DNA from: JABDLO01 sp041749255
GTDB taxonomy: Bacteria; Bacteroidota; Bacteroidia; Chitinophagales; Saprospiraceae
Assembly: GCA_041749255.1 (NCBI GenBank)
Contig: JBGTBR010000044.1
Location: 92,069 to 156,068, forward strand
Length of the DNA stretch: 64,000 nt
Direction: 5' to 3'
Of the stretch, positions 35,319 through 44,755 are shown piece by piece. The translations under genes were made by a program, and so were the position numbers. The stretch's first letter is position 1. Each line of letters opens with the position of its first letter. The notes beneath the pieces are model-generated. The model was not told the DNA's origin. It ran no database searches and saw only the letters and a list, made by a program, of their open reading frames with translations.

Positions 35319-36086
35319 ATGACTCAAAACAGTATTCAGGAATTAGTACTCAAATATATGTTTCAGTTTCAATTTGATGCTGAAAATGTAAATTACTTGC
35401 TATTTGAAAAACACAAGATTGCTTTACAGGTGTTGGCTGACATCAGTCATTCTGGCATAAGCATATTTGATTTGAATAATAAACAGACAATTTTCTATTC
35501 TTCAAACTATGGAAAGTTGTTAGGGTATAGCCTGGAAGAATTTGAAGACCTGAATTATCAGTTTTTTGAAAGTAAGATTCACCCGGATGATAAACATGAC
35601 CTGGCATTAAATGGATTATCCTCATTAAAAATTTTTAATGCATTTTCAAGTGATGAAAAATTGAATCATAAAGTGGTTTATGAATATCGGATATTGAATG
35701 CGGAAGGAGAATACATTCGCCTAATTGAGCAATATCAAATACTGGAACTTGATAGCATCGGACAAATCTGGCTGCTGTTAAGTACCGTAGATATTTCACC
35801 CAATCAAGAAAGTAACAATAGGGTAAAACGTCAAATTTTAAACTTTAGGACAGGTAAAATACTACAGATTGAAATAGAACAAAAACCTACCCTTGAACTT
35901 ACGAAACGAGAATTGGAAATTTTACACTTTGTAAAAAAGGGATTTTTAAGTAAGGAAATATCAGACAAGCTTTCTATAAGTGTTCATACTGTAAATACAC
36001 ACCGTCAACGTTTTTTGGAAAAGTTAGGAGCGAACAATTCGATGGAGGCAATCATATTTGCTTCCAAATATGGGCTTCTCGATTAA
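35319..36086 (+). CDS. PAS-LuxR transcriptional regulator
   Basis: A 255-residue regulator. Residues about 40-170 form a PAS-type sensor (LGYSLEEFEDLNYQFFES, IHPDD, YEYRILNAEGEYIRLIEQ). Residues about 190-255 are a LuxR-type helix-turn-helix with LTKRELEILHFVKKGFLSKE, ISVHTVNTHRQRFLEKLGA and the closing AIIFASKYGLLD. There is no receiver domain, so it probably senses a small molecule or redox state directly. It sits 69 bases before a TonB-dependent receptor gene that it may regulate. Confidence 0.87.
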   Translation: MTQNSIQELVLKYMFQFQFDAENVNYLLFEKHKIALQVLADISHSGISIFDLNNKQTIFYSSNYGKLLGYSLEEFEDLNYQFFESKIHPDDKHDLALNGLSSLKIFNAFSSDEKLNHKVVYEYRILNAEGEYIRLIEQYQILELDSIGQIWLLLSTVDISPNQESNNRVKRQILNFRTGKILQIEIEQKPTLELTKRELEILHFVKKGFLSKEISDKLSISVHTVNTHRQRFLEKLGANNSMEAIIFASKYGLLD

Positions 36087-36154
36087 ATACTGACTTATCA
36101 GTATTGTGTCATTTTTTGCTTAGTGAGACATTTGCCCACTAAAAATAAATAAAA

Positions 36155-38497
36155 ATGGCACAAAAGATTTTTATAACATGTGTATTGGCACTCATAATAG
36201 CATTAAAAATAAATGCACAAACTACTCAAACAATAAGAGGAACTGTTACTGACAAGTCTTCTAATGTTCCTTTAGAATACGCAAATGTAATTTTACTTGA
36301 TACGGATCCCCTTCGTGGTGGTGTAACAGATTCTTTAGGTGCATTCTATATTTCCAATGTTCCTACAGGAAGATACACCTTACAAGTATCCTATTTAGGA
36401 TATCATAATGAAGTGATTTGGGAAGTGCTTGTTGAGTCAGGTAAGCAAACTGTCTTGAGTATATCCTTACTAGAAAACATAAATGAACTTGATGTTGTAG
36501 TTATCAAACCTCGTATAAATAAACATGCAGCTTTAAACCCTTTCGCAACTGTAAGTTCGAGAATGTTAAGCGTGGAGGAAGCTTCAAAATATGCAGGTGG
36601 GTTTGACGACCCTGCAAGGTTAGCATCAGCATTTGCAGGAGTGGCATCAAGCACTGGAACTAACGGAATAATTGTAAGAGGAAATTCTCCAAGATATTTA
36701 CAGTGGAGAATGGAGGGTGTGGAGATTCCTGACCCCAATCATTTTAGTAATTTGCGCGCCTTTGGGGGCGGTGTACTCACAGCTTTGAGTAGCCAAATGC
36801 TAACAAACTCAGATTTCTTTACAGGTGCCTTCCCTTCGGAATATAATAATGCCTTATCAGGGGTATTTGATATGGCTATGAGGAAAGGGAACAACGAAAA
36901 AACGGAAAGAACGATACAATTGGGACTTATTGGATTGGAGGCTTCACAGGAAGGTCCATTTAGAAAAGGGGGTAAAGCCACGTATCTGTTTAACTATAGG
37001 TATTCAACACTAAGTTTACTCGAACCCGTTTTGCCGGATAACGCCGAATCGATTAAATATCAGGATATTTCTTTTAAGCTTCATTTTCCTACCAAAAAAG
37101 CCGGGTTATTCTCACTGTGGGGTGTTGGACTCATAGACGGTGCAAGTGCATACCCAAAGACAGATAGCCTGGAATGGTTTTACCATGACGATAAACAAGA
37201 AGATATTATCAGACAATATATGGGGGCAGCAGGATTAAATCATAACTATTTTATTAACAATAGTACCTACATACGAACCACAATTGCTACAACTGCAAGT
37301 GAGGTGGATTGGAAAACAAAGGCGCTCAACAGCACCAATGAATTGACGCCTTTTAGTAAAATTTCCAATTTAAATCGGGATTATTCCCTATCCACCTTTG
37401 TCAACAAGAAGTTCAGTCCACGACATACAAACAGAACTGGCGTTAAGGTAAGGTACATGACCTATAACTTACAATTGAATAGGGCAGTTAATGTGGATGA
37501 TTCACCATCTGAGATTGTAAATACACGTGGCAATACTGCACTATGGTCAGCTTTTTCAAACTCATCAATAATGCTGACCAGTAAACTCCGAATGAACATT
37601 GGTCTAAACGGTCAATTATTCGCACTCAACAATCATTATACCATTGAACCAAGATTTGGTTTAGTCCAATCAATAGGAGAGAAACAATCAATCGGTTTGG
37701 CTTATGGACTCCACAGTCGTTTAGAAAACTTGAACTTTTATTTTAATAATTCCTTGACTACAGGCGAGCGTGAAGTAAATAAAAATCTGGATTTTACTAA
37801 AGCACATCACTTGGTACTGAGCTACGACCTAAAACTATCGGATATCATGCATTTGAAAATCGAACCATATTATCAATTACTTTTTGATGTTCCAGTTATT
37901 GAGGGCAGTTCATTTTCTTTTATCAATTTACATACTGATTGGTTTTTCGCAGAAAAACTGATGAACTCGGGAGAGGGGCGCAATTACGGTGTAGACCTGA
38001 CCTTGGAAAGATACTTGTCAAACGGGTTCTACTATTTATTCACAGCATCCATATTTGATTCGAAATATAAAGGTGGTGATGCAGTATGGAGAGATTCCAG
38101 ATTCAATAGAAATTATGTTGTAAATTTTCTATTTGGTAAAGAGTGCAAGATTGGCCATTCAGGGCAAAACACGCTTAGTTTAAATGCCAGGGTTACCCAA
38201 CAAGGAGGAAATCGTTATTCACCAGTTGATGTCCCTACTACTTTGACTATGAAGGAAATTGTCTATGATGAGTCACAGGCTTTTTCGCTACAGTCTGACC
38301 CTGTGCTAAACATTCATTTCACTATAGCTTACAAAATAAATAAACCCAAAAGATCTAGTGAAATTGCTCTGAAGCTTATCAATATTACCAGTCAACCAGA
38401 TTTTTATGGTTATCAGTATAATTTTCAAACAGGGGGAATAGACAAAGATGTAGAGAAAATCATGATACCCAATTTGAGTTATAAGATTGTATTTTAG
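36155..38497 (+). CDS. TonB-dependent receptor with carboxypeptidase-like domain
   Basis: A 780-residue outer-membrane protein. Signal peptide about 1-22 (KINAQ), then a carboxypeptidase-like regulatory domain (TIRGTVTDKSSNVPLEYANV to YTLQVSYLGYHNE), a plug domain with GIIVRGNSPRYLQWRMEGVE, and a C-terminal barrel ending NLSYKIVF. It is shorter than most SusC-type proteins. The ligand is not identifiable and no SusD partner is adjacent. The stop at 38497 overlaps a fragment related to the gene at 40942. Confidence 0.87.
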   Translation: MAQKIFITCVLALIIALKINAQTTQTIRGTVTDKSSNVPLEYANVILLDTDPLRGGVTDSLGAFYISNVPTGRYTLQVSYLGYHNEVIWEVLVESGKQTVLSISLLENINELDVVVIKPRINKHAALNPFATVSSRMLSVEEASKYAGGFDDPARLASAFAGVASSTGTNGIIVRGNSPRYLQWRMEGVEIPDPNHFSNLRAFGGGVLTALSSQMLTNSDFFTGAFPSEYNNALSGVFDMAMRKGNNEKTERTIQLGLIGLEASQEGPFRKGGKATYLFNYRYSTLSLLEPVLPDNAESIKYQDISFKLHFPTKKAGLFSLWGVGLIDGASAYPKTDSLEWFYHDDKQEDIIRQYMGAAGLNHNYFINNSTYIRTTIATTASEVDWKTKALNSTNELTPFSKISNLNRDYSLSTFVNKKFSPRHTNRTGVKVRYMTYNLQLNRAVNVDDSPSEIVNTRGNTALWSAFSNSSIMLTSKLRMNIGLNGQLFALNNHYTIEPRFGLVQSIGEKQSIGLAYGLHSRLENLNFYFNNSLTTGEREVNKNLDFTKAHHLVLSYDLKLSDIMHLKIEPYYQLLFDVPVIEGSSFSFINLHTDWFFAEKLMNSGEGRNYGVDLTLERYLSNGFYYLFTASIFDSKYKGGDAVWRDSRFNRNYVVNFLFGKECKIGHSGQNTLSLNARVTQQGGNRYSPVDVPTTLTMKEIVYDESQAFSLQSDPVLNIHFTIAYKINKPKRSSEIALKLINITSQPDFYGYQYNFQTGGIDKDVEKIMIPNLSYKIVF

Positions 38498-38552
38498 ATA
38501 CAATTACACCCAGTAAAATTGAACGCATTTGGGCCCCAGTAGAACTGATTCA
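38491..38552 (+). pseudogene. Fragment of a copy of the gene at 40942
   Basis: Read in the right frame this gives ILDTITPSKIERIWAPVELI, closely matching ILNTMTPSKIERIWAPVALV of the intact membrane protein at 40942. The similarity starts within the last codons of the TonB receptor gene and stops near 38552. A second piece of the same C-terminus lies at 39912. Confidence 0.65.
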
Positions 38553-38683
38553 ATTGTTGCCTGCAATTGACCGACCGATGAAATCTTTCAAAAAAAAATC
38601 AACTGACTTTTGTGATTTTTTACAAATGTTGCACACTAATACAATTAGAACAATAGAGTAGGACAAAGTTTTAAATTTTATTC

Positions 38684-39172
38684 ATGGATAAAAAATACGC
38701 TTTCAAAACAGCAATTAATAAGAATGTAGGACTTATTTTTAAAGTGTCTTCAATTTACACAAATAATAAAGAGGACAGAAACGACTTATCCCAAGAAATT
38801 ATATATCAGCTTTGGAAATCATTTGACTCCTTTCAGCAGAAGTCAAGTTTAAGTACTTGGATGTACAGAGTGGCTATGAATGTAGCTATACAGCATCTGA
38901 AAATGACCAAAAGAATAGTTTCGACAGTACCTTTGAACGAACAGTTTTTAAATTTTGAAGATATTGACAACAGTGAAATTGAAAAGAAATGGGAACTATT
39001 AAAGCGGCATATCGATAACTTAAATTTACTTGATAAAGGTATTATCATTCTTTATTTGGATAATAAAAACCACGAAGAAATAGCCCATATTATAGGCATT
39101 TCCACAAGTAAGGTTGGAACAAAGCTTTCCCGAATAAAGGAAAAATTAAAAAAACAAATCCTTAAATCTTAA
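38684..39172 (+). CDS. ECF sigma factor (RNA polymerase sigma-70 family)
   Basis: A 162-residue sigma factor. Region 2 includes EDRNDLSQEIIYQLWKSFDS and SSLSTWMYRVAMNVAIQHL; region 4 includes GIIILYLDNKNHEEIAHIIG and STSKVGTKLSRIKEKLKK. It is followed six bases later by a membrane protein that may be its partner or inhibitor. Target promoters are unknown. Confidence 0.9.
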   Translation: MDKKYAFKTAINKNVGLIFKVSSIYTNNKEDRNDLSQEIIYQLWKSFDSFQQKSSLSTWMYRVAMNVAIQHLKMTKRIVSTVPLNEQFLNFEDIDNSEIEKKWELLKRHIDNLNLLDKGIIILYLDNKNHEEIAHIIGISTSKVGTKLSRIKEKLKKQILKS

Positions 39173-39177
39173 TAATT

Positions 39178-39774
39178 ATGGAACTTGATGACTATAAAAA
39201 TACTTGGGACGAAATGGGTGAAAAAGTAGAAGAAAAACAAAATTTTAATCCTAAAATACTTAATAAAATGAGCAAAAGTAAATTTAATTCAAAACTTCAA
39301 AAAATAGCCATACCAGAAATAATTGCAAGTATTATTTGTTTTGGAAGTGCTATTTATATTGGCTTTCAATTTAATGTTTTAAATACAGTCCTTTTCAAGT
39401 TTGTTGGTGTGGCATTAATTTTACTATTTATATTACTGCCTGCAATTAGCTTATATAGTGTTCAACAATTATACAAGTCTGTCGATATCAATAAATCCTA
39501 TGCAGATACTTTAAAAGAGTTTACAGTTCAAAAAATGAAATTTTACAAATTACAAAAACTTAACATTACCTTGAGTTATCCACTTTTGGCGTTACTGATG
39601 ATTTTAGTAACGAAGTTGTTTGGAAAACATACGAATGATGAAAACGCCTATTTTATGATATTTGGTTTTTGTTTTGGTTATGTTGTTTTGTTATTCTTTT
39701 CAAAATGGGTATTCAAAAAGTATAACAGAATAATCCGACAAGCAGACGACTTATTGAATGAATTATCGACTTGA
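39178..39774 (+). CDS. Membrane protein coupled to the ECF sigma factor
   Basis: A 198-residue protein with a cytoplasmic N-terminus of about 45 residues (MELDDYKNTWDEMGEKVEEK) and four hydrophobic helices (about 47-65, 70-95, 130-148, 158-175). The MELDDYKNTWDEM opening is common in proteins encoded after ECF sigma factors in Bacteroidota. A role as an anti-sigma-like partner is an inference from position; no zinc-binding HxxxCxxC motif is seen. Confidence 0.75.
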   Translation: MELDDYKNTWDEMGEKVEEKQNFNPKILNKMSKSKFNSKLQKIAIPEIIASIICFGSAIYIGFQFNVLNTVLFKFVGVALILLFILLPAISLYSVQQLYKSVDINKSYADTLKEFTVQKMKFYKLQKLNITLSYPLLALLMILVTKLFGKHTNDENAYFMIFGFCFGYVVLLFFSKWVFKKYNRIIRQADDLLNELST

Positions 39775-39911
39775 AAAAACAACTACAGCAACACGGACTA
39801 AGCTTCATTGCTACTAAAGTGTTTCAAAGAATATTATTATCTTTTAAAAAACTAAAAATTAAATCTGAATAATTTGAACAACAAACACTCAACGCAACCT
39901 TAGCCGAAATC

Positions 39912-39942
39912 GATCACATGCATAATTGTGGCTTCAAGTTGA
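39912..39942 (+). pseudogene. Second fragment of a copy of the gene at 40942
   Basis: The words GATCACATGCATAATTGTGG and GGCTTCAAGTTGA encode ITCIIVASS and a stop, matching the last ten codons (ITSIIVALS, stop) of the protein at 40942. Together with 38491-38552 it accounts for most of that protein's last 30 residues, now split by the sigma-factor pair. The remainder of 39775-40021 holds nothing recognisable. Confidence 0.5.
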
Positions 39943-40021
39943 AATAATATATATCTCTCTAGTGCATCAATAAAAATATCAATTAGCAAAAATTAAAAAA
40001 TCCAAGTCAAAAGAAATCGTT

Positions 40022-40888
40022 ATGAAAAAGATAACAGTTAAAATACTATTAGTAACCTTAATAGTCATTACCGCAGGACTTGTTTACCTGTTTACCTATG
40101 TCCCTTCTCTTTCAGAACAACACGGAATTGTTGAAAGCAAGTTGTTTCTGGGAGAATCTAAAAATCAACCTTTAATTGTAGCTTTCGGAGGCGGCGGTGG
40201 AGGTAATGACTGGACCAGAACATATTTAAAGGAAAAAAGGGATAGCCTAAATCAGAAAGGTTTTGCCTTATTGGCTATTGGTTACTTCAACTCACACGGA
40301 ACACCAAAAAGTTTAGACAGAATTTCGCTAGATGCAATTCGGGATACTATCCTTTCGGTTGCTCAGCATCCAATAATAGATCAATCTAAAATTATACTAA
40401 TGGGTGGTTCTAGAGGAGCTGAACTTGCATTAAATTTGGCCAGTAGATTTAGCGATTTCAATGGTGTTATTGCCATGTCAACATCAAATGTAAGCTTTCC
40501 AGCAATTACCTGGTCGGCAAATACTTCTTCCTGGACATATAAAAATCAAGAAGTTCCATACGTTCCTGCATCTTTAAAAACTATTTCTCCAGCACTAAAA
40601 GGAGATTTGTATACTGCTCATAATATCATGTTGGAAGATAAAGAAGCTGTAAAAAAAGCTGAAATCGAAGTGGAAAATATAAATGGGCCTATATTAATTT
40701 TATCAGGGAAAAATGACGACCAATGGCCTGCATCTGAAATGTCTGACCAAATAGTAAGCAGATTACAACAGAATAATTTTAAATACTTCTATTCCCATAT
40801 CAAATTGGAAGGAGGACACATTGCCCCTTTAGAAAACTTTGATCATGTATACGATTTTTTAGAAATACACTTTAAAATTAAATTATGA
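40022..40888 (+). CDS. Membrane-anchored alpha/beta hydrolase
   Basis: A 288-residue protein with an N-terminal membrane anchor or signal (about 1-25) and an alpha/beta-hydrolase domain of the BAAT/acyl-thioesterase C-terminal or dienelactone-hydrolase type. The oxyanion region is AFGGGGGGNDW, the nucleophile elbow LMGGSRGAELALN (about 126-138), the acid probably Asp in LSGKNDDQWP and the catalytic His in LEGGHIAP. Substrate unknown. An attC-like half-site lies just after the stop. Confidence 0.85.
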   Translation: MKKITVKILLVTLIVITAGLVYLFTYVPSLSEQHGIVESKLFLGESKNQPLIVAFGGGGGGNDWTRTYLKEKRDSLNQKGFALLAIGYFNSHGTPKSLDRISLDAIRDTILSVAQHPIIDQSKIILMGGSRGAELALNLASRFSDFNGVIAMSTSNVSFPAITWSANTSSWTYKNQEVPYVPASLKTISPALKGDLYTAHNIMLEDKEAVKKAEIEVENINGPILILSGKNDDQWPASEMSDQIVSRLQQNNFKYFYSHIKLEGGHIAPLENFDHVYDFLEIHFKIKL

Positions 40889-40920
40889 CGGTGGGCAACA
40901 GCAATATGTATAATTTAGAT
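40887..40920. repeat. Half of an attC-like element
   Basis: GACGGTGGGCAACAGCAATA followed by TGTATAA resembles the left part of the inverted-repeat element at 61053-61181 (AACGGCACGCAATAATGTAT). No matching right arm is found before the ATG at 40942, so it looks like a truncated element. Confidence 0.35.
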
Positions 40921-40941
40921 TACTCAACAAATTAATTACAT

Positions 40942-41319
40942 ATGTTAGAACTATCAGCAATAGTGTTTACCATCTTAACTGGGCTGGTAATTATTTTTCA
41001 GGGATGTTTAGCCGCAGGAATGCCTTGGGGAGCAGCTTCAATGGGTGGGAAATTCCCGGGGATATACCCCCCTAAAATGAGAGTGGTTGCAATCATAAAT
41101 ATGATAATCCTGGCATTTGTCTCAGCAATTGTAATATCCCGAGCTGATTTAATGCTACCCCAGTTAAAATCAATTTCAAACATTGGTATCTGGTTCGTCG
41201 TGGTGTTTTTTGGTATAGGAACTATTTTAAATACGATGACTCCCAGCAAGATTGAACGCATTTGGGCTCCGGTAGCTTTAGTCCAAATGATCACAAGCAT
41301 AATTGTGGCTTTAAGTTAA
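40942..41319 (+). CDS. Small integral membrane protein, unknown
   Basis: A 125-residue protein with four hydrophobic helices. A conserved-looking loop GCLAAGMPWGAASMGGKFPG follows helix one and YPPKMR precedes helix two; the C-terminus has NTMTPSKIERIWAPVALVQ. I do not recognise a named family. Two fragments of a close relative lie at 38491 and 39912, showing that this gene family has been duplicated locally. Confidence 0.75.
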   Translation: MLELSAIVFTILTGLVIIFQGCLAAGMPWGAASMGGKFPGIYPPKMRVVAIINMIILAFVSAIVISRADLMLPQLKSISNIGIWFVVVFFGIGTILNTMTPSKIERIWAPVALVQMITSIIVALS

Positions 41320-41467
41320 TTGGTAAATTAGTATACAACAATCAAACACATATGAAACTCATCTTAGTAGAATCATGAACTCCCTTACTTCAGAAAAATT
41401 AATAAATTTATAAACGGTAAGCAAAAATCTTTTCAAACCTCAATCAGCTTAAGTGCAACCGAACAAA

Positions 41468-42037
41468 ATGATAGCAACACAATTAAAGAAATTTTTCGAC
41501 CCTTTTGTTTACCTCAATATTCAGGTATGGGAGAACTTTGAAAAATTGGGGACAGTAGAAAACTTCTCCAAGGAAACAGTATTAAAAGCGCCTAATACAA
41601 CAGAAAGATATTTAAACATCATACTTGAAGGAAGTGGAGGAAATTTAATTTGGAAAAAGAACAATTTTGTTTGTATTGACATTGCATTTGAAAATGAATT
41701 TTTGTTTGATTTTATGTCATTCACTTTACAAAAGGCTACACCAATTGAAGTCAGACTTTTTGAAGATTCAACTATTTTCCGCCTTTCGCGCCAAAGTTTT
41801 CAACAGACTTTAGCAAATGGAAACTTTGGTGAAAAGATCACAAGACTCGTTGCTGAGGCATCATTTATAGATAAACAGCAACAACAAATTGACCTACTTA
41901 CTAAAACTGCAAAAGAAAGATACCTGGAACAATTGCAAACCCGAAAAGGACTAGAAAAGATGCCTTTGAAATATTTAGCATCTTACCTTGGCATTACACC
42001 GCAAAGTTTGAGCAGGATAAGAGCAGAAAAAATTTGA
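41468..42037 (+). CDS. Crp/Fnr family transcriptional regulator
   Basis: About 189 residues from the ATG at 41468 (the frame opens at a GTG at 41453). The N-terminal cyclic-nucleotide-binding-like beta-roll spans about 20-120; typical cAMP-binding residues are not obvious. The C-terminal helix-turn-helix reads PLKYLASYLGITPQSLSRIR, as in many Bacteroidota Crp-like regulators. It is followed 74 bases later by a CPBP protease gene, a possible target. Confidence 0.87.
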   Translation: MIATQLKKFFDPFVYLNIQVWENFEKLGTVENFSKETVLKAPNTTERYLNIILEGSGGNLIWKKNNFVCIDIAFENEFLFDFMSFTLQKATPIEVRLFEDSTIFRLSRQSFQQTLANGNFGEKITRLVAEASFIDKQQQQIDLLTKTAKERYLEQLQTRKGLEKMPLKYLASYLGITPQSLSRIRAEKI

Positions 42038-42111
42038 GACTTACCAAATGGTAACTTATATCATTGAGTGTCCATTTATCTTTGTACCATTCATTAACTT
42101 AATATTTTAGA

Positions 42112-42816
42112 ATGATGCAAAACTCTGAAGTTTCAAAAGCAATACCTCGATCAAAAACGATTGCAGTCCTTGCAGGATTTCCAATAATAGCCACTCTCAT
42201 TTCTCTATTACTTTTAAATCGTTCGTTAATTACAAACCTAGGCCTTGATTTCTTCAACACATTTTGGATAATCATCATTGGTTGGTACTTACTTCAAATA
42301 TACCTCGTCTCAAAAATTCTTAATTCAGCAGGTTGGAAATGGCAAGATATTGGCTTTCCGTTTTCCAGGAAGAAGACAATTTATTTCATAGGAGGTTATT
42401 TGCTTTTTGCATTTGGATTACTTGCTTTTATTGAATTTACGTTGGCAAATTCCATAATAGATATAGATAAGTTAAATTCAATATCGTCATTAACGCCTAA
42501 AACCACTACATCAAGGGTTATATTTATTTTAATGGGCTTAGTTGCAGGTTTATCGGAAGAGATTGTTTATAGGGGGTTTGCAATCAAAGCCCTGGTAAGC
42601 AATAATGTAAATAAGTGGCTTGCTGTATTTATCGCCACAATTCCTTTTATTTTTCAACATGGTTTAAAATCCATTGACCAGTTTTGGTGGTTTTTAACTT
42701 GGGGTATTGTTTTTGGAATACTATTTCTATTGCTGAAAAAATTAACTTTAAATATTATCATTCATTGGCTTATAATATTAACGGCTATGGTTGCTATTTT
42801 ACAAGTAGTACAATGA
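42112..42816 (+). CDS. CPBP family intramembrane protease
   Basis: A 234-residue membrane protein with seven or eight helices. The signature LSEEIVYRGFAIKAL (about 148-162) supplies the paired Glu and Arg; IPFIFQHGLKS provides a conserved His. It is unrelated in detail to the CPBP protein at 33839. It may be controlled by the adjacent Crp/Fnr regulator. About 260 bases without a recognisable gene follow (42817-43074). Confidence 0.85.
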   Translation: MMQNSEVSKAIPRSKTIAVLAGFPIIATLISLLLLNRSLITNLGLDFFNTFWIIIIGWYLLQIYLVSKILNSAGWKWQDIGFPFSRKKTIYFIGGYLLFAFGLLAFIEFTLANSIIDIDKLNSISSLTPKTTTSRVIFILMGLVAGLSEEIVYRGFAIKALVSNNVNKWLAVFIATIPFIFQHGLKSIDQFWWFLTWGIVFGILFLLLKKLTLNIIIHWLIILTAMVAILQVVQ

Positions 42817-43074
42817 AATGATCATTTATGTGAGATAATGGCAAACCTATTGAGCAGCTTGACGTATAAGTACGCCGATACCTAACACTATCTGAGTCAA
42901 ACTACCTTACCCGTATCGTAAAAAGTCCAGAACCATTTCTTATTCTCCATCTCATTTTGTAGTATCATGTAAATATAAATTCATGAGAGGCAAAGTAGGC
43001 AACATCATGGGCAAAATTAGCTACCTTCCGGCCTTTTAGAAACTTAGTAAAAATTATAGGACAATAAACAACCG

Positions 43075-44535
43075 ATGAAACCAATCTTATTAACCATATT
43101 GGCTCTGATTTTAGCCGTATTCACGAATTGCGGTCAGTCAATAAGAGATAATGAAACTTCCAAAAGAATCGACAATTATCTTTCAGAATTAGAGAAAGTT
43201 GGTTTTTATGGTTCTGTCCTGGTAGAGCTAAACGGAGAGCCTGTCATTTCAGACGGGTTTGGTTTTAGTAATACAGATGAGCAAATAATGAATACATCGT
43301 CAACCATTTTTGATATTGGTTCTATCACAAAACAGTTTACTGCAGCTGCAATATTGATGTTAGAAATGCAAGGTAAACTTTCAACGGAAGATAAAATTTC
43401 GAAGTTTTTTGATGGCCTACCCGAGGACAAAGCTTTAATCACTATCCACGATTTACTTCGTCATCAATCGGGGCTGATAAGCAATGTGGGTAAAGACTAT
43501 GAAAAAATCAGCGATGAAGAATTTTTGGACAAAGTTATATCTTCAAATTTAAGGTTTGAAACAGGATCAGATTTTTCCTATTCCAATATTGGGTACAGTT
43601 TGCTGGCTATGATCATTGAAAAAGTCACTGGACAGACTTATGAGACCTATTTATATGAAAATCTGTGGAAACCTGCAAAAATGGAGATGACAGGCTACAC
43701 GAGACCTGTTTTTGACACCAACCTTATAGCAACAGGCTATTATAGAGACGGAAGGGTATGGGGAAAGCCAACTGATAAGGAATGGGATATGTCTGCGCCT
43801 TATTGGCATTTAAAAGGCAATGGAGGCATACTCTCTACAACGGAAGACCTTTATAAATGGCACAAGTGTCTAATGACAGTAGTCGTTTTATCAAAAGATG
43901 CAATACAAAAATTATATCATCCAAAATTAAGACCCGAAGAATCGGAAACTTCATATTATGCTTATGGGTGGGACATTTCAAAAACGACCAGAAATACCAC
44001 CCAGGCGTGGCACAATGGTGGTAATAATTTTCTATATGCAGACTTCTTAAGATTCATTGACGAGGATATTTCGTTGATTATGTTGTCCAATAAATCTCAC
44101 CCCAATTTTGATAACCTAAATTTTGAAATAGCTAAAATCATTTTTAATCCAAATTTTAAACCCCAAATTCCTGCAATTGACAGTCAGGAAAACCGAAACT
44201 TTACAGAACGGATTATAAAAACAATAGAAGATCATGGATTGGAAAAAGCAATCGAAGAATACAAAAGAAGAAAGACATCTGAAAATTTTTTGGAATTTAT
44301 GACAAGAAATGAAGGATTTAATCGTCTCGACAATCAGAATTCAGAAATTCCCATTCAGATTTTTAAAATGAATGTTTTTGTGCATCCAAACTCTGCAAAG
44401 GCATTACAAGATTTGGGTGAAGGGTATATGGAAACAGGCAATAATGAATTGGCACTAAAATATTTCAAAGAAAGTTTAAGTATAAATCCTGACAGTCCGT
44501 TTGTGAAAGAAATGATAAAAAGACTTGAAGAATAA
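43075..44535 (+). CDS. Serine hydrolase (beta-lactamase fold) with C-terminal TPR
   Basis: A 486-residue probable lipoprotein (FTNCG at about 20). The beta-lactamase/class C-like domain has the nucleophile SITK (about 83-86), the YSN motif in FSYSNIGYSL (about 168-177) and HNGGNN (about 313-318), the usual triad of motifs. A helical linker and at least one TPR-like unit follow (AKALQDLGEGYMETGNNELA, then LKYFKESLSINPD). This arrangement is common in Bacteroidota peptidase-like hydrolases; the substrate need not be an antibiotic. A second, truncated relative forms part of the chimera at 17994. Confidence 0.88.
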   Translation: MKPILLTILALILAVFTNCGQSIRDNETSKRIDNYLSELEKVGFYGSVLVELNGEPVISDGFGFSNTDEQIMNTSSTIFDIGSITKQFTAAAILMLEMQGKLSTEDKISKFFDGLPEDKALITIHDLLRHQSGLISNVGKDYEKISDEEFLDKVISSNLRFETGSDFSYSNIGYSLLAMIIEKVTGQTYETYLYENLWKPAKMEMTGYTRPVFDTNLIATGYYRDGRVWGKPTDKEWDMSAPYWHLKGNGGILSTTEDLYKWHKCLMTVVVLSKDAIQKLYHPKLRPEESETSYYAYGWDISKTTRNTTQAWHNGGNNFLYADFLRFIDEDISLIMLSNKSHPNFDNLNFEIAKIIFNPNFKPQIPAIDSQENRNFTERIIKTIEDHGLEKAIEEYKRRKTSENFLEFMTRNEGFNRLDNQNSEIPIQIFKMNVFVHPNSAKALQDLGEGYMETGNNELALKYFKESLSINPDSPFVKEMIKRLEE

Positions 44536-44755
44536 AGCAACAGACAGCAACATAAGGAACCTGAATCAGTATGATGTGTGTGGGTTGGTTGCTTGGAATT
44601 CCTTATGGTAAATCATTTGAATCTTCTGAAGAAAGATTACCTTGTTATATTCGGGAAATTGGTTTTTATTGCCTGTCAACGATAATTGATCCAAATATTT
44701 TTTTGGTGAACCAGATCTGCATTTTAGATTTAATTTTTAGTAATAACTATAAGCT

